A stretch of DNA of 64,000 nucleotides, taken from contig WGMH01000003.1 in the NCBI GenBank assembly GCA_016125165.1, positions 310,001 through 374,000 of the forward strand, in the 5' to 3' direction. The translations under genes were made by a program, and so were the position numbers. The first letter of the stretch is position 1. Each line of letters starts with the position of its first letter. Of the stretch, positions 34,638 through 43,308 are shown piece by piece. The notes beneath the pieces are model-generated. The model made no database searches. It was not told the origin of the DNA and saw nothing but the letters and a program-made list of their open reading frames with translations. The stretch is from Alphaproteobacteria bacterium (lineage in GTDB: Bacteria > Pseudomonadota > Alphaproteobacteria > Micropepsales > Micropepsaceae).

Positions 34638-37067
34638 TCAGTGCGTCACCACCGCGTCGTCTGCGGCGGCGCCCGCGGCAAGGGCGGCGGGTTTCACCAC
34701 CGGCTCTTCCCAATCGATGGGCGTGGGCTCGCGCACAAGCGCCACCTTGATCGCCTCACCCACGGTGGAGACCGGAACGATCTGGAGGCCGGACTTCACG
34801 TTTTCCGGAATATCCGCAAGGTCCTTCTCGTTCTCCTTCGGGATCAGCACCGTCTTGAGGCCTGCCCGCAGCGCAGCGAGCAGCTTTTCCTTCAGCCCGC
34901 CAATGGGCAGCACGCGGCCGCGCAATGTCACCTCACCCGTCATCGCCACATCGCGGCGCACGGCAATGCCCGTGATGACGGAGATGATCGAGATGGCCAT
35001 CGCCACGCCGGCCGAGGGGCCATCCTTGGGTGTTGCGCCTTCCGGCACATGCACGTGGATGTCCTTGTGGTCGAACATGGGCGGCTCGATGCCGAAGGTG
35101 GTCGCCTTCGAGCGGACATAGGAGCGCGCCGCGTCGATGGATTCCTTCATCACATCGCCGAGCTTGCCCGTGGTCTGCATGCGGCCCTTGCCGGGCAGCA
35201 TGACCGCTTCGATCTGCAGCGTGTCGCCGCCGACTTCGGTCCATGCGAGGCCCGTGACGACACCCACCTGGTCTTCCGCATCCATTTCACCGAAGCGGAA
35301 GCGGCGCACGCCCGCATAGTCGCCAAGATTGTCCGACGTGACTTCGATCTTCCTGGTCTTGCCGGAGACGATCTCCTTCACCGCCTTGCGCGTGAGGTTG
35401 GCGATTTCGCGTTCGAGCGAACGCACGCCGGCCTCGCGGGTGTAATAGCGGATCAGGTCGCGCAGCGCATCGTCGGTGATGCTCCACTCATCACTCTTCA
35501 GCCCGTGCGCGTCCCGCTCCTTGGAGATGAGGTGGCGCTTGGCGATCTCGACCTTCTCGTCCTCGGTGTAACCGGGGATGCGGATGATCTCCATGCGGTC
35601 CATCAGCGGCTGCGGCATGTTCAGGCTGTTGGCCGTGGTGATGAACATCACGTCCGAAAGATCGAAATCGACTTCCAGATAGTGATCGTTGAAGGTCGAG
35701 TTCTGTTCCGGATCGAGCACCTCAAGCAAAGCGCTCGAAGGATCGCCGCGCCAGTCGGCACCCAGCTTGTCGATCTCGTCGAGCAGGAAGAGCGGGTTGG
35801 CGCTCTTGGCCTTCTTCATCGACTGGATGATCTTGCCCGGCATGGAGCCGATATAGGTGCGCCGGTGGCCGCGGATTTCCGCTTCGTCGCGGACGCCGCC
35901 CAGGCTCATGCGCACATATTCGCGGCCCGTCGCCTTCGCGATGGACTTGGCGAGCGAGGTCTTGCCCACGCCCGGCGGGCCGACGAGGCACAGGATCGGC
36001 CCCTTCATCTTGCCGGCGCGCTGTTGCACGGCGAGATATTCGAGGATGCGTTCCTTGACCTTGTCGAGGCCGTAATGATCCTCGTGCAGGATGTCTTCGG
36101 CGAGCTTGATGTCCTTCTTGACCTTGGACCTCTTGCCCCAGGGCAACGACAGCAGCCAATCCAGATAATTGCGCACGACGGTCGCTTCCGCGCCCATCGG
36201 CGACATCTGGCGCAGCTTCTTGAGCTCGGCCTGCGCTTTCTCGCGTCCTTCCTTCGACAGCTTGGTCTTGCGAATGCGCTCGTCGATTTCCGCAAGTTCG
36301 TCGCGGCCCTCGTCGCCTTCGCCCAGTTCCTTCTGGATCGCCTTGAGCTGCTCGTTCAGATAGTACTCGCGCTGGGTCTTCTCCATCTGGCGCTTCACGC
36401 GGCTGCGGATCTTCCGCTCCACCTGCAGCACGCCGATTTCGCCTTCGATCAGCGACAGCACTTTCTCAAGCCGTTCGACCGTGTTGACCGTTTCCAGCAA
36501 TTGCTGACGATCCCCGATCTTCACGGAAAGATGCGACGCGACGGTATCGGCAAGTTTGGCCGGATCGTCGATCTGCGCGACGGAGGCCAGCGTTTCCGCC
36601 GGCACCTTCTTGTTCAGCTTGATGTACTGCTCGAAATTCGTCTTCACCGTGCGGATCAGCGCTTCGGTTTCGCGCGCTTCGCCCGTGGCTTCCGGGATCG
36701 GTTCGATCACAGCCTGGAAGAAGTCGCTGCGTGGCACGAAATCAGTTACGCGCGCGCGGCCCTTGCCCTCGACAAGAACACGCACGGTCTGGTCGGGCAG
36801 CTTCAGCAGCTGCAGCACGGTCGCCAGCGTGCCGATACGATGCAGACCATCGGTGTTGGGATCGTCGTCGCCCGCGTTCTTCTGGGTGAGCAGAAGGATC
36901 TGCTTTTCCTCGCTCATCACCTCTTCGAGCGCGCGCACGGATTTCTCGCGGCCCACGAACAGCGGAACGATCATGTGCGGAAACACGACGATATCGCGCA
37001 GCGGCAGAACCGGCGCCAATTGGCCGCCATCACCCTGTGCCTTCGTCAGTTCTTTGTCAGACATCAC
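34638..37067 (-). CDS. lon: ATP-dependent protease Lon
   Basis: AAA+ serine protease (LonA) of 809 residues that degrades misfolded and regulatory proteins. The N-terminal substrate domain starts LPVLPLRDIVVFPHMIVPLFVGREKS. Walker A GPPGVGKTSLAKS is near residue 364. The catalytic Ser is in PKDGPSAGVAM (about 682), and the Lys follows in the GLKTVLIPKENEKDL region. A heat-shock-type promoter lies about 115 bp upstream. The 814-residue plus-strand ORF covering it is an antisense shadow. Confidence 0.97.
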   Translation of the reverse strand: MMSDKELTKAQGDGGQLAPVLPLRDIVVFPHMIVPLFVGREKSVRALEEVMSEEKQILLLTQKNAGDDDPNTDGLHRIGTLATVLQLLKLPDQTVRVLVEGKGRARVTDFVPRSDFFQAVIEPIPEATGEARETEALIRTVKTNFEQYIKLNKKVPAETLASVAQIDDPAKLADTVASHLSVKIGDRQQLLETVNTVERLEKVLSLIEGEIGVLQVERKIRSRVKRQMEKTQREYYLNEQLKAIQKELGEGDEGRDELAEIDERIRKTKLSKEGREKAQAELKKLRQMSPMGAEATVVRNYLDWLLSLPWGKRSKVKKDIKLAEDILHEDHYGLDKVKERILEYLAVQQRAGKMKGPILCLVGPPGVGKTSLAKSIAKATGREYVRMSLGGVRDEAEIRGHRRTYIGSMPGKIIQSMKKAKSANPLFLLDEIDKLGADWRGDPSSALLEVLDPEQNSTFNDHYLEVDFDLSDVMFITTANSLNMPQPLMDRMEIIRIPGYTEDEKVEIAKRHLISKERDAHGLKSDEWSITDDALRDLIRYYTREAGVRSLEREIANLTRKAVKEIVSGKTRKIEVTSDNLGDYAGVRRFRFGEMDAEDQVGVVTGLAWTEVGGDTLQIEAVMLPGKGRMQTTGKLGDVMKESIDAARSYVRSKATTFGIEPPMFDHKDIHVHVPEGATPKDGPSAGVAMAISIISVITGIAVRRDVAMTGEVTLRGRVLPIGGLKEKLLAALRAGLKTVLIPKENEKDLADIPENVKSGLQIVPVSTVGEAIKVALVREPTPIDWEEPVVKPAALAAGAAADDAVVTH

Positions 37068-37180
37068 AATTACTCCTGACCGGGCCCTCGACCGGAACCT
37101 CGGTATGGTGGAAAACCGTGCCCCTTTTTGGGCGCACCGGCACTGGATCCGAGCCGCCCGAACAGCCGACTCCCAGTGCG

Positions 37181-37213
37181 TATAAAGTGGCCCCCAAGGT
37201 CTGGTGTTTCAAG
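37181..37213 (-). promoter_or_regulatory. Candidate heat-shock (sigma-32) promoter of lon
   Basis: On the minus strand CTTGAAA, the sigma-32 -35 element, is followed after 16 bases by CCACTTTATA, which resembles the CCCCATNT-type -10. It is about 115 bp before lon, a classic heat-shock gene. Confidence 0.55.
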
Positions 37214-37482
37214 GCAACCCCGGGGGACTAGGTCTAGGGCACGCGGTTTCCCGCCTGTCCGTGGCCACAATAGCGCAGAGGCGTGAACCGCCGCTGAATG
37301 AATCAGGGCACATCCTGCGGCGCTTCGCTGCGCCGGAGCGCAGGTTCCCGGTGAAAATTCCAAGGGTTTCGTTGCGTTTTCGCAATCACCCACAACCATT
37401 GCGGAAACACGTTCCAATGCTTGCGGCGGATTTCGATCTGGGCCAACGTCCGCCGCGCATCACCACCCCATCGCGGAATTCC
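37214..37482. other. Intergenic region without a recognisable gene
   Basis: Between the lon promoter and the interrupted membrane gene I see no ORF with a ribosome site, RNA gene, terminator or repeat. It must contain the promoter of the plus-strand gene, but no convincing hexamer pair stands out. Confidence 0.5.
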
Positions 37483-39039
37483 ATGTCCATTCGCGCCCTT
37501 GAATTCGCGCAACGTCTGCCGCGGGCCGAACAGATCGCGCTTGGGCTGTGCGCCTTCATCGGGCTGGGGCTTTGCTACTCCCTTATCGTTTACATGCCTA
37601 TTTTCGGGGGCGATCCGGAAATCCACATCATCTTCGCGAGGAACCTGCTGGCGGGATACCCGCTTCAGTTCAATCCGGGCGACGCATCGTCCGGCGAAAC
37701 GTCGCCGCTCTATATGGTGATCGTCGCGCTATTTTACGAACTCATGGGCCGCTTCGTTCCCATTGCCATGAAAGCAATGGGTGTTGCGGGCATTTTTGGC
37801 ATTGCGTGAGTGATCAGGCGCGAAGCCCGGCGCGAAGGCGCCAGCGCTTGGATGGCTCTGGCGCTTGGGCTTTTGCCGCTGCTCCTGCCTTCCATGACCG
37901 CACAGGCGCAACTCGGCATGGAGAATGCCCCCTTTGCGTTTGCTCTTCTGGCGTTTCTGCAAGCATGGAAGAACCGCACGGCGAAGACGCCGACAGGTCT
38001 CATGCTCGCCCTGGGGCTGCCCGCACTCTTTTTCTTCCGGCCCGAAGCGGTGCTTCTGGGCGGCGGCATAGGGTTGGTCATACTGGCCAACCGGGACTGG
38101 AAGAATCTCGGCTACATCCTTCTGGGCGGGGCCATCGCCGGGACGATCTATTTTATGATCGAATGGGCAACTGGCGCACCGCTGCAGGCTGCCGGAGAAC
38201 TGCGCGCGGAAATCTCGCGGATCAGCAGCATTGCCGTTTCGCTGGGCGCCTCCACGATCTATCTCAATCCCAAGCCGATTATTGCCATAGCCTACACATC
38301 GCCTTTTGCGCTGCTCCTGTTTTTCCATCGCAAGCGCGTCGTGCGCGATGAGTGGATCATGCTCTTCGCGCTTTATCTGCTGCCATTGATCCTGCACGTG
38401 CTCAATGTTTTCCCGTCCGTGCATTTCTCCCGCTATTTCATGTACGCCTATGCCGCGTTCTTCTACGTTTTCGCGCGGGTCATGGCGCGCAAGCCTGCCA
38501 CAACGGCGCATGCGGCCGCTGTGGCGGCGGCGGCGCTTCTGATCGGTGTGACGCTGGTGCCCTATGAGCAGTTCACGCGGTCAATGCAGGGCCGTTCGCT
38601 GGCACGCGATACCATTGCGGCCCTCGATCCGGCCTTCAAAAAGACGATGAGCGAAGGTTATTTCGAATTGCTGGGACATCCGGCCACGCCCATCGTGGTC
38701 GCCACCGTCGAACCGCAATCGCGCCTCTTTCTGGATGACCGCTTCGTGCTGCGGTCACTGGACGGGATCGTAGACTACAAGCTCGGTGCGTTCGTTCGAG
38801 AAGGCTGGATCGACTATCTGGGCTATCTGAAAAGCCGCCATGTCGATTTTATTGTCTCCTATCCGGCCTACAGTCGCGACCCGAACCACTTCCGCCTGCC
38901 CGATGTCATTGAAGGCGGCGGCGACTATGCGCGCGACGGCGTCTGCTTCCACCGCCTGGGCATGATGCCACAATTGCGGTTTCTGCAGCCCGTCTACGCC
39001 GTACACTACGGTACGGCCTGTCAGGCGGCGCGAAGGTGA
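37483..39039 (+). pseudogene. GT-C-like integral membrane protein split by an in-frame TGA
   Basis: Two track ORFs (ending 37809 and starting 37810) are the same frame separated only by TGA. Read through, they give about 518 residues of a multi-TM protein. MSIRALEFAQRLPRAEQIALGLCAFIG... is followed by FGGDPEIHIIFARNLLAGYPLQFNPGDASSGETSPLYM, an acidic loop and segment like those of GT-C glycosyltransferases. The reading continues past the stop as VIRREARREGASAWMALALGLLPLLLP.... A TGG-to-TGA change at the Trp-like position explains it best. A GTG follows the stop at once, so re-initiation of a second piece cannot be excluded, and a sequencing error is also possible. Confidence 0.7.
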
Positions 39040-39064
39040 ATGATCGCGCCGCCATCAACGATGG

Positions 39065-39496
39065 TCATGCGTGATAAAACGCCACGTTCAGAACGAAGAG
39101 ACAAAGCAGCGTCAGCAATGACCAGATTACGTGGAATGCTGCGTGATGGCGGACGCTATTCAGTCTCGCCATAAGGCCAGCGAGAATCGGCCCCTGCGCA
39201 GCTTGGCCTATGGGCCTTCGTCCTCGGCGCTCGAGAGGCGGCTCTTGCTCGCCATCATCGGTTTCTTTTTCACCGGCACCGATCGGGCTATTGACGACCA
39301 CACATTCACCTTCGACGCGCAACGTCAGTTCATGAATTTGCGCAATGACGAAGTGCACGTGGAAGCGACCCGTCGCGGCCTGCTCGTTGAAATAGTGCGT
39401 GAAAAACTGGATCACATCGGTTTCGGGACGAACCATCGCCTTTACGAACCGGCGCGAACCATCCTGAAACAGTACGACAAATTCTCTCGGTTCCAT
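39065..39496 (-). CDS. Hypothetical protein with C-terminal membrane anchor
   Basis: The product has 143 residues. The soluble N-terminal half is MEPREFVVLFQDGSRRFVKAMVRPETDVIQFFTHYF. An acidic/basic linker follows, then one C-terminal TM (HVIWSLLTLLCLFVLNVAFYHA). The N-terminal LFQDG...KAMV.P pattern resembles the neighbour 39506..39685, so they may be paralogs. No named family is recognised. Confidence 0.55.
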   Translation of the reverse strand: MEPREFVVLFQDGSRRFVKAMVRPETDVIQFFTHYFNEQAATGRFHVHFVIAQIHELTLRVEGECVVVNSPIGAGEKETDDGEQEPPLERRGRRPIGQAAQGPILAGLMARLNSVRHHAAFHVIWSLLTLLCLFVLNVAFYHA

Positions 39497-39505
39497 GGGT
39501 CACCT

Positions 39506-39685
39506 TTACGATACGTAGCGGAAGGTTTTAATGGTGGACTCGTCGTTGAGTCCGAAGCGCTCATGCAGGACCCGCAGCAACGCTTCGCGCACGTATGCAG
39601 ACGTGTGCGCATCCGGCAGGATCATCGCCGTCGTTTCTATGTGACGGCCGTCTTGAAGTTCGATTTCGAAAAAGGTCGGTGACAC
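39506..39685 (-). CDS. Small hypothetical protein
   Basis: The product has 59 residues (MSPTFFEIELQDGRHIETTAMILPDAHTSAYVREALLRVLHERFG...). The track starts at a GTG at 39721, but the GTG at 39685 has the strong Shine-Dalgarno AAGGAGG eight bases upstream and is the likely start. A beta-strand-rich N-terminus and a helix are suggested. It is followed after 9 bases by the membrane-anchored relative, so the two probably form an operon. Confidence 0.55.
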   Translation of the reverse strand: MSPTFFEIELQDGRHIETTAMILPDAHTSAYVREALLRVLHERFGLNDESTIKTFRYVS

Positions 39686-39889
39686 GGTTGGCTCCTCCTT
39701 GGCTTTCACAGGAGCCGCCACAACATCACGCCGGGTACTAGCCGCGAGGACTCTTCTCTAATCGCCGAACGAATCAGGGACGCTTTGCTCTAACCACGGG
39801 AGTTGCTTCCGCAGCGTCAATTGGAAACGCTGTTTTCCGCACAATTGCCCGATTTTTGTTGATTCAGGCGTCTGTAAGGCTGGTTGCGT

Positions 39890-39926
39890 GGCTAGACCTG
39901 GTTAGACTATGCCCCATTCGGCTAGA
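39890..39926 (+). repeat. Three phased GGYTAGA direct repeats
   Basis: GGCTAGA at 39890, GGTTAGA at 39900 and GGCTAGA at 39920, spaced 10 and 20 bp, so on the same helix face. They lie directly before the GTG of the next gene and may be an operator or activator site. Confidence 0.4.
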
Positions 39927-39936
39927 GGCGGTTCCC

Positions 39937-40995
39937 GTGAAAGCCAAACGCACGCGGCGCAAATATTCGCGCGATCCAAGAGATCAAGCGCTGACGGAAG
40001 ATCAGCGGCTGGCCTTGATGGCCCTTGCCAACTACTACCTTGCCAAAAATCAGGACGGAGCGCTGCACGAAAGTGGCTCGCGCCGCCCACTCACGCAAAC
40101 CGATCTCTTTGCAAAGCTCTACCCCGGCGACTGGCAGAAACGGCTGTCAGAACAAAGCGATGCGGCAGAAGCGGAAGCCGATGCCAAACACGCGTTCTAC
40201 AGTTTTCTGCGCGCCGGCTCGGAGATGGGCTGTCACTACTTTTATGAACATCTGAAGCCGATCATGGCGACTGAAAAATACTGGAACACCCAGTATGCAC
40301 GCCCATTCATTCAGGAGGCCATTGCGGTAGCCTTCGGTTTCCGCCCCAAAACCTACGCGCCAAAACGCACGCCCGAAGCCGTCTTCAAGGAACTGACAAA
40401 GGGCGAGCGCGAATTTCTACCCAACATGGCGCGCGATTTCGCAGGACTGTGGGATGTCATCCGCTATTCGGCGCACGGCGACCAGATCGCTCACAAATCG
40501 CGCAACCCACGCGTCATGCGGGCGGGATTGAAGATTTCGGTTCCGGACATAGAAGGCGAAATGCTGCCCTTCGAAATTCACTACCGGCCAGGCGGATATG
40601 GCGAGCCGATCCGCAAGAGTTACGGCTCGATCGTGTCACTCGGGCGCGGAACGCAGATGGAATTTGTCGGCTGGGAAGACCAGCCGCTGCGCTTTCCGCT
40701 CACCATTTGGGCGCCACAGAGTGAAAAGGAACGTCCTGAATTGTTTGTCGGTCTTGTCGTGCGTTTTCACGAAAAGCGCAAAAGCTTTTTCGCCTCACGC
40801 GTGCTTTTCGTTCGGTCGCAGGCAGAAACGCTCGAAGCGCTGGAAAACAAGATCGGCATGACCCGTTACAAGGAATTGCGCGAGCAATTCCGCATCGAAC
40901 GCCCGTCGATGACGGACGAAGACTACAAAGGCCTGATGAGCGAGATCGTAAATGTGATCGGATCGGCCGGACGGTCCGGCCTGCATCAGAATTGA
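39937..40995 (+). CDS. Hypothetical protein, 352 aa
   Basis: I start at the GTG at 39937 (MKAKRTRRKYSRDPRDQALTEDQ) preceded by AGAGGC. The track uses a TTG 27 codons earlier without ribosome site. The N-terminus is very basic. TQTDLFAKLYPGDWQKRLSEQSDAAEAEADAKHAFYSFLRAG looks helical, and the C-terminal half looks beta-rich (ISVPDIEGEMLPFEIHYRPGGYG, FVGWEDQPLRFPLTIWAPQ). There is no signal peptide, TM or recognised catalytic motif. It may be a nucleic-acid-binding or regulatory protein, but this is a guess. It converges on clpX with a 7-bp gap. Confidence 0.65.
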   Translation: MKAKRTRRKYSRDPRDQALTEDQRLALMALANYYLAKNQDGALHESGSRRPLTQTDLFAKLYPGDWQKRLSEQSDAAEAEADAKHAFYSFLRAGSEMGCHYFYEHLKPIMATEKYWNTQYARPFIQEAIAVAFGFRPKTYAPKRTPEAVFKELTKGEREFLPNMARDFAGLWDVIRYSAHGDQIAHKSRNPRVMRAGLKISVPDIEGEMLPFEIHYRPGGYGEPIRKSYGSIVSLGRGTQMEFVGWEDQPLRFPLTIWAPQSEKERPELFVGLVVRFHEKRKSFFASRVLFVRSQAETLEALENKIGMTRYKELREQFRIERPSMTDEDYKGLMSEIVNVIGSAGRSGLHQN

Positions 40996-41002
40996 AGGCC
41001 GA

Positions 41003-42271
41003 TCAGCTTGCCGTCTTTTCCCGTGCGCCGTCCTTGTCGGAATAGGTGTAGAGGGGGCGTGCGCGCCCTTCCACCACATCCGCCGTGATGACGACTTCCT
41101 GAACGCCTTGCAGGGCGGGCAGCTCGAACATCGTTTCGAGCAGAATGCCTTCCATGATCGAGCGCAGGCCGCGTGCGCCTGTTTTGCGCTGGATGGCCTT
41201 GCGCGCAATGGCGTGCAGAGCCTCTTCCTGGAAGCGCAGCTTCACGCCTTCCATTTCGAACATGCGCATATACTGCTTGGCCAGCGCGTTCTTCGGCTTG
41301 GTCAGAATTTCAATCAGCGCCGGCTCCTGCAGATCGCCCAGCGTGGCGAGCACGGGTAGACGGCCGATGAATTCCGGAATGAGGCCAAACTTCAGAAGAT
41401 CTTCCGGCTCCACGTCCCGCAGCACATCGCCGGTGCCACGTTCGTCAGGGCTGCGCACGTTGGCGCCAAATCCCATCGAGGAACCGTGCGTGCGGCCCGA
41501 GATGATCTTGTCGAGACCGGCGAAGGCGCCGCCCACGATGAACAGGATATTGGTTGTGTCCACCTGCAGGAACTCCTGCTGTGGATGCTTGCGCCCGCCC
41601 TGCGGCGGAACGGAGGCGACGGTGCCTTCCATGATCTTCAGCAGGGCCTGCTGCACGCCCTCGCCCGACACGTCGCGTGTGATGGAGGGGTTGTCGGACT
41701 TGCGGCTGATCTTGTCGACCTCGTCGATATAGACGATGCCGCGCTGCGCGCGCTCGACATTGTAGTCGGCATTCTGCAGCAGCTTGAGGATGATGTTCTC
41801 CACGTCCTCGCCCACATAACCGGCTTCGGTCAGCGTGGTGGCATCGGCCATGGTGAAGGGCACGTCGAGAATGCGCGCCAGAGTTTGCGCCAGAAGGGTT
41901 TTGCCGCAGCCCGTCGGACCGATCAGCATGATGTTTGATTTGGCCAGCTCCACGTCGCCGTTTTTGCCCGACGCGTTGATGCGCTTGTAGTGATTGTGGA
42001 CCGCGACCGAGAGCACCTTTTTGGCGTGCTGCTGGCCGACCACGTAATCGTCGAGAACCTTGCAGATTTCCTGCGGCGTGGGCACGCCGTCGCGGCTCTT
42101 CATGAAGGAGGATTTGTTCTCCTCCCGGATGATCTCCATGCACAGTTCGACGCATTCGTCGCAGATGAAGACCGTGGGCCCCGCAATCAGCTTGCGAACT
42201 TCATGCTGGCTCTTGCCGCAAAACGAACAATAGAGCGTGTTCTTGGAATCGCCGCCGCTCGCCTTACTCAT
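41003..42271 (-). CDS. clpX: ATP-dependent Clp protease ATP-binding subunit ClpX
   Basis: AAA+ unfoldase partner of ClpP, 422 residues. The N-terminal zinc-binding domain has [30 protein letters not shown]. Walker [16 protein letters not shown] is near residue 120, the pore loop is GYVGEDVEN and Walker B is [10 protein letters not shown]. Shine-Dalgarno CAGGAG precedes the ATG. It lies downstream of clpP with a 210-bp gap, so it may have its own promoter. Confidence 0.97.
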   Translation of the reverse strand: MSKASGGDSKNTLYCSFCGKSQHEVRKLIAGPTVFICDECVELCMEIIREENKSSFMKSRDGVPTPQEICKVLDDYVVGQQHAKKVLSVAVHNHYKRINASGKNGDVELAKSNIMLIGPTGCGKTLLAQTLARILDVPFTMADATTLTEAGYVGEDVENIILKLLQNADYNVERAQRGIVYIDEVDKISRKSDNPSITRDVSGEGVQQALLKIMEGTVASVPPQGGRKHPQQEFLQVDTTNILFIVGGAFAGLDKIISGRTHGSSMGFGANVRSPDERGTGDVLRDVEPEDLLKFGLIPEFIGRLPVLATLGDLQEPALIEILTKPKNALAKQYMRMFEMEGVKLRFQEEALHAIARKAIQRKTGARGLRSIMEGILLETMFELPALQGVQEVVITADVVEGRARPLYTYSDKDGAREKTAS

Positions 42272-42481
42272 CGCAACTCCTGGGGGCGGCTGGTGATCAA
42301 CCGTTCGCCCTTGTTTCTGCTACCCGCTCTGGCACGCGGGGCTGCTGCCTTGCCCACTCCTGCACGTTCCGGGCCATCCGGATTCGGTCAGGCCTTCAAA
42401 ACTATTCGACCACGATAGGCCAAGGCGGATCAAGAAGTGATTAATCCGCCAGTTCCCTGTGTTTTACCAAAGGATTTCAGC

Positions 42482-43111
42482 CTATTGCGGCTCGCCGCCA
42501 TCGCCGCGATTCTCCAGAACCTTATCGATCAGGCCGAACTGCTGCGCCTCATCCGCGGTCATATAGGTATCGCGATCGAGCGCCTTTTCAATCTCTTCCA
42601 CGGTGCGGCCGGTATGCTTGGCATAGATTTCGTTCAGCCGCCGCTTCAACTTCACGATCTCCTGCGCGTGGCGGGCGATATCGGCCGCCTGCCCGTAATA
42701 GGACGCGGAGGGCTGATGAACCATTACGCGGGCGTTCGGCAGGGCAAAGCGCTCGCCCTTTTGCCCGGCGCACAGAAGCAGCGATGCCGCCGATGCCGCC
42801 TGCCCGATGCACATCGTCTGCACGGAGGGGCGGATGTACTGCATCGTGTCGTAGATCGCCATGCCGGCCGTCACCACGCCGCCCGGCGAATTGATGTACA
42901 TCGCGATCTCCTTCTTGGGGTTTTCGGCCTCAAGAAACAGAAGCTGCGCGGTGATCAGGCTGGCACCGTAATCCTCGATCGGGCCGGTAATGAAGATGAT
43001 GCGTTCCTTCAGAAGGCGGGAGTAGATGTCGAACGCGCGTTCGCCGCGGGCGGTCTGCTCGACCACCATAGGCACAAGCGTGTTCATGTAGACGTCGCGC
43101 GTATCCTTCAC
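42482..43111 (-). CDS. clpP: ATP-dependent Clp protease proteolytic subunit
   Basis: Serine protease subunit, 209 residues from the GTG at 43111 ([43 protein letters not shown]). AGAAGG lies about 10 bases before it and the length is canonical. The track ORF adds 24 unlikely N-terminal residues. The catalytic Ser is in [11 protein letters not shown], His in MVHQPSA and Asp in [11 protein letters not shown]. Confidence 0.95.
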   Translation of the reverse strand: MKDTRDVYMNTLVPMVVEQTARGERAFDIYSRLLKERIIFITGPIEDYGASLITAQLLFLEAENPKKEIAMYINSPGGVVTAGMAIYDTMQYIRPSVQTMCIGQAASAASLLLCAGQKGERFALPNARVMVHQPSASYYGQAADIARHAQEIVKLKRRLNEIYAKHTGRTVEEIEKALDRDTYMTADEAQQFGLIDKVLENRGDGGEPQ

Positions 43112-43308
43112 GGTCGCGAATTCCTTCTGATTCGGGTTAGAGCGAGCTTCAGGCCCGCCCGGTGAGCCTGTCAACGCTGCCATATATAGTGTGGCCGCCG
43201 GGTTAAGACGACCATTTGGGGTGCGGGGTTATTGGGCGCGGATTGCCGCGCCTCTGTAGCAACGCGCCGGCCGCCTCGATGGCGGCCAGAGCCGCCCTGA
43301 ACATTGGT

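Noticed and set aside
34635-37079. 814-aa plus-strand ORF covering lon
   Set aside because: Exact antisense mirror of lon caused by high-GC codon bias. It has no ribosome site or family motifs, while lon has all its catalytic motifs.
37807-37809. Selenocysteine or programmed read-through at the in-frame TGA
   Set aside because: The surrounding protein is a membrane glycosyltransferase-like sequence with no selenoprotein relatives I know of, and a Trp-to-stop change is simpler.
39131-39682. 183-aa plus-strand ORF
   Set aside because: Antisense to the two small minus-strand genes, of which one has a near-perfect Shine-Dalgarno and start.
43269-43287. Hairpin GGCCGCC-N5-GGCGGCC between clpP and the Sel1 gene
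   Set aside because: No T-tract on either strand, so I did not call it a terminator.
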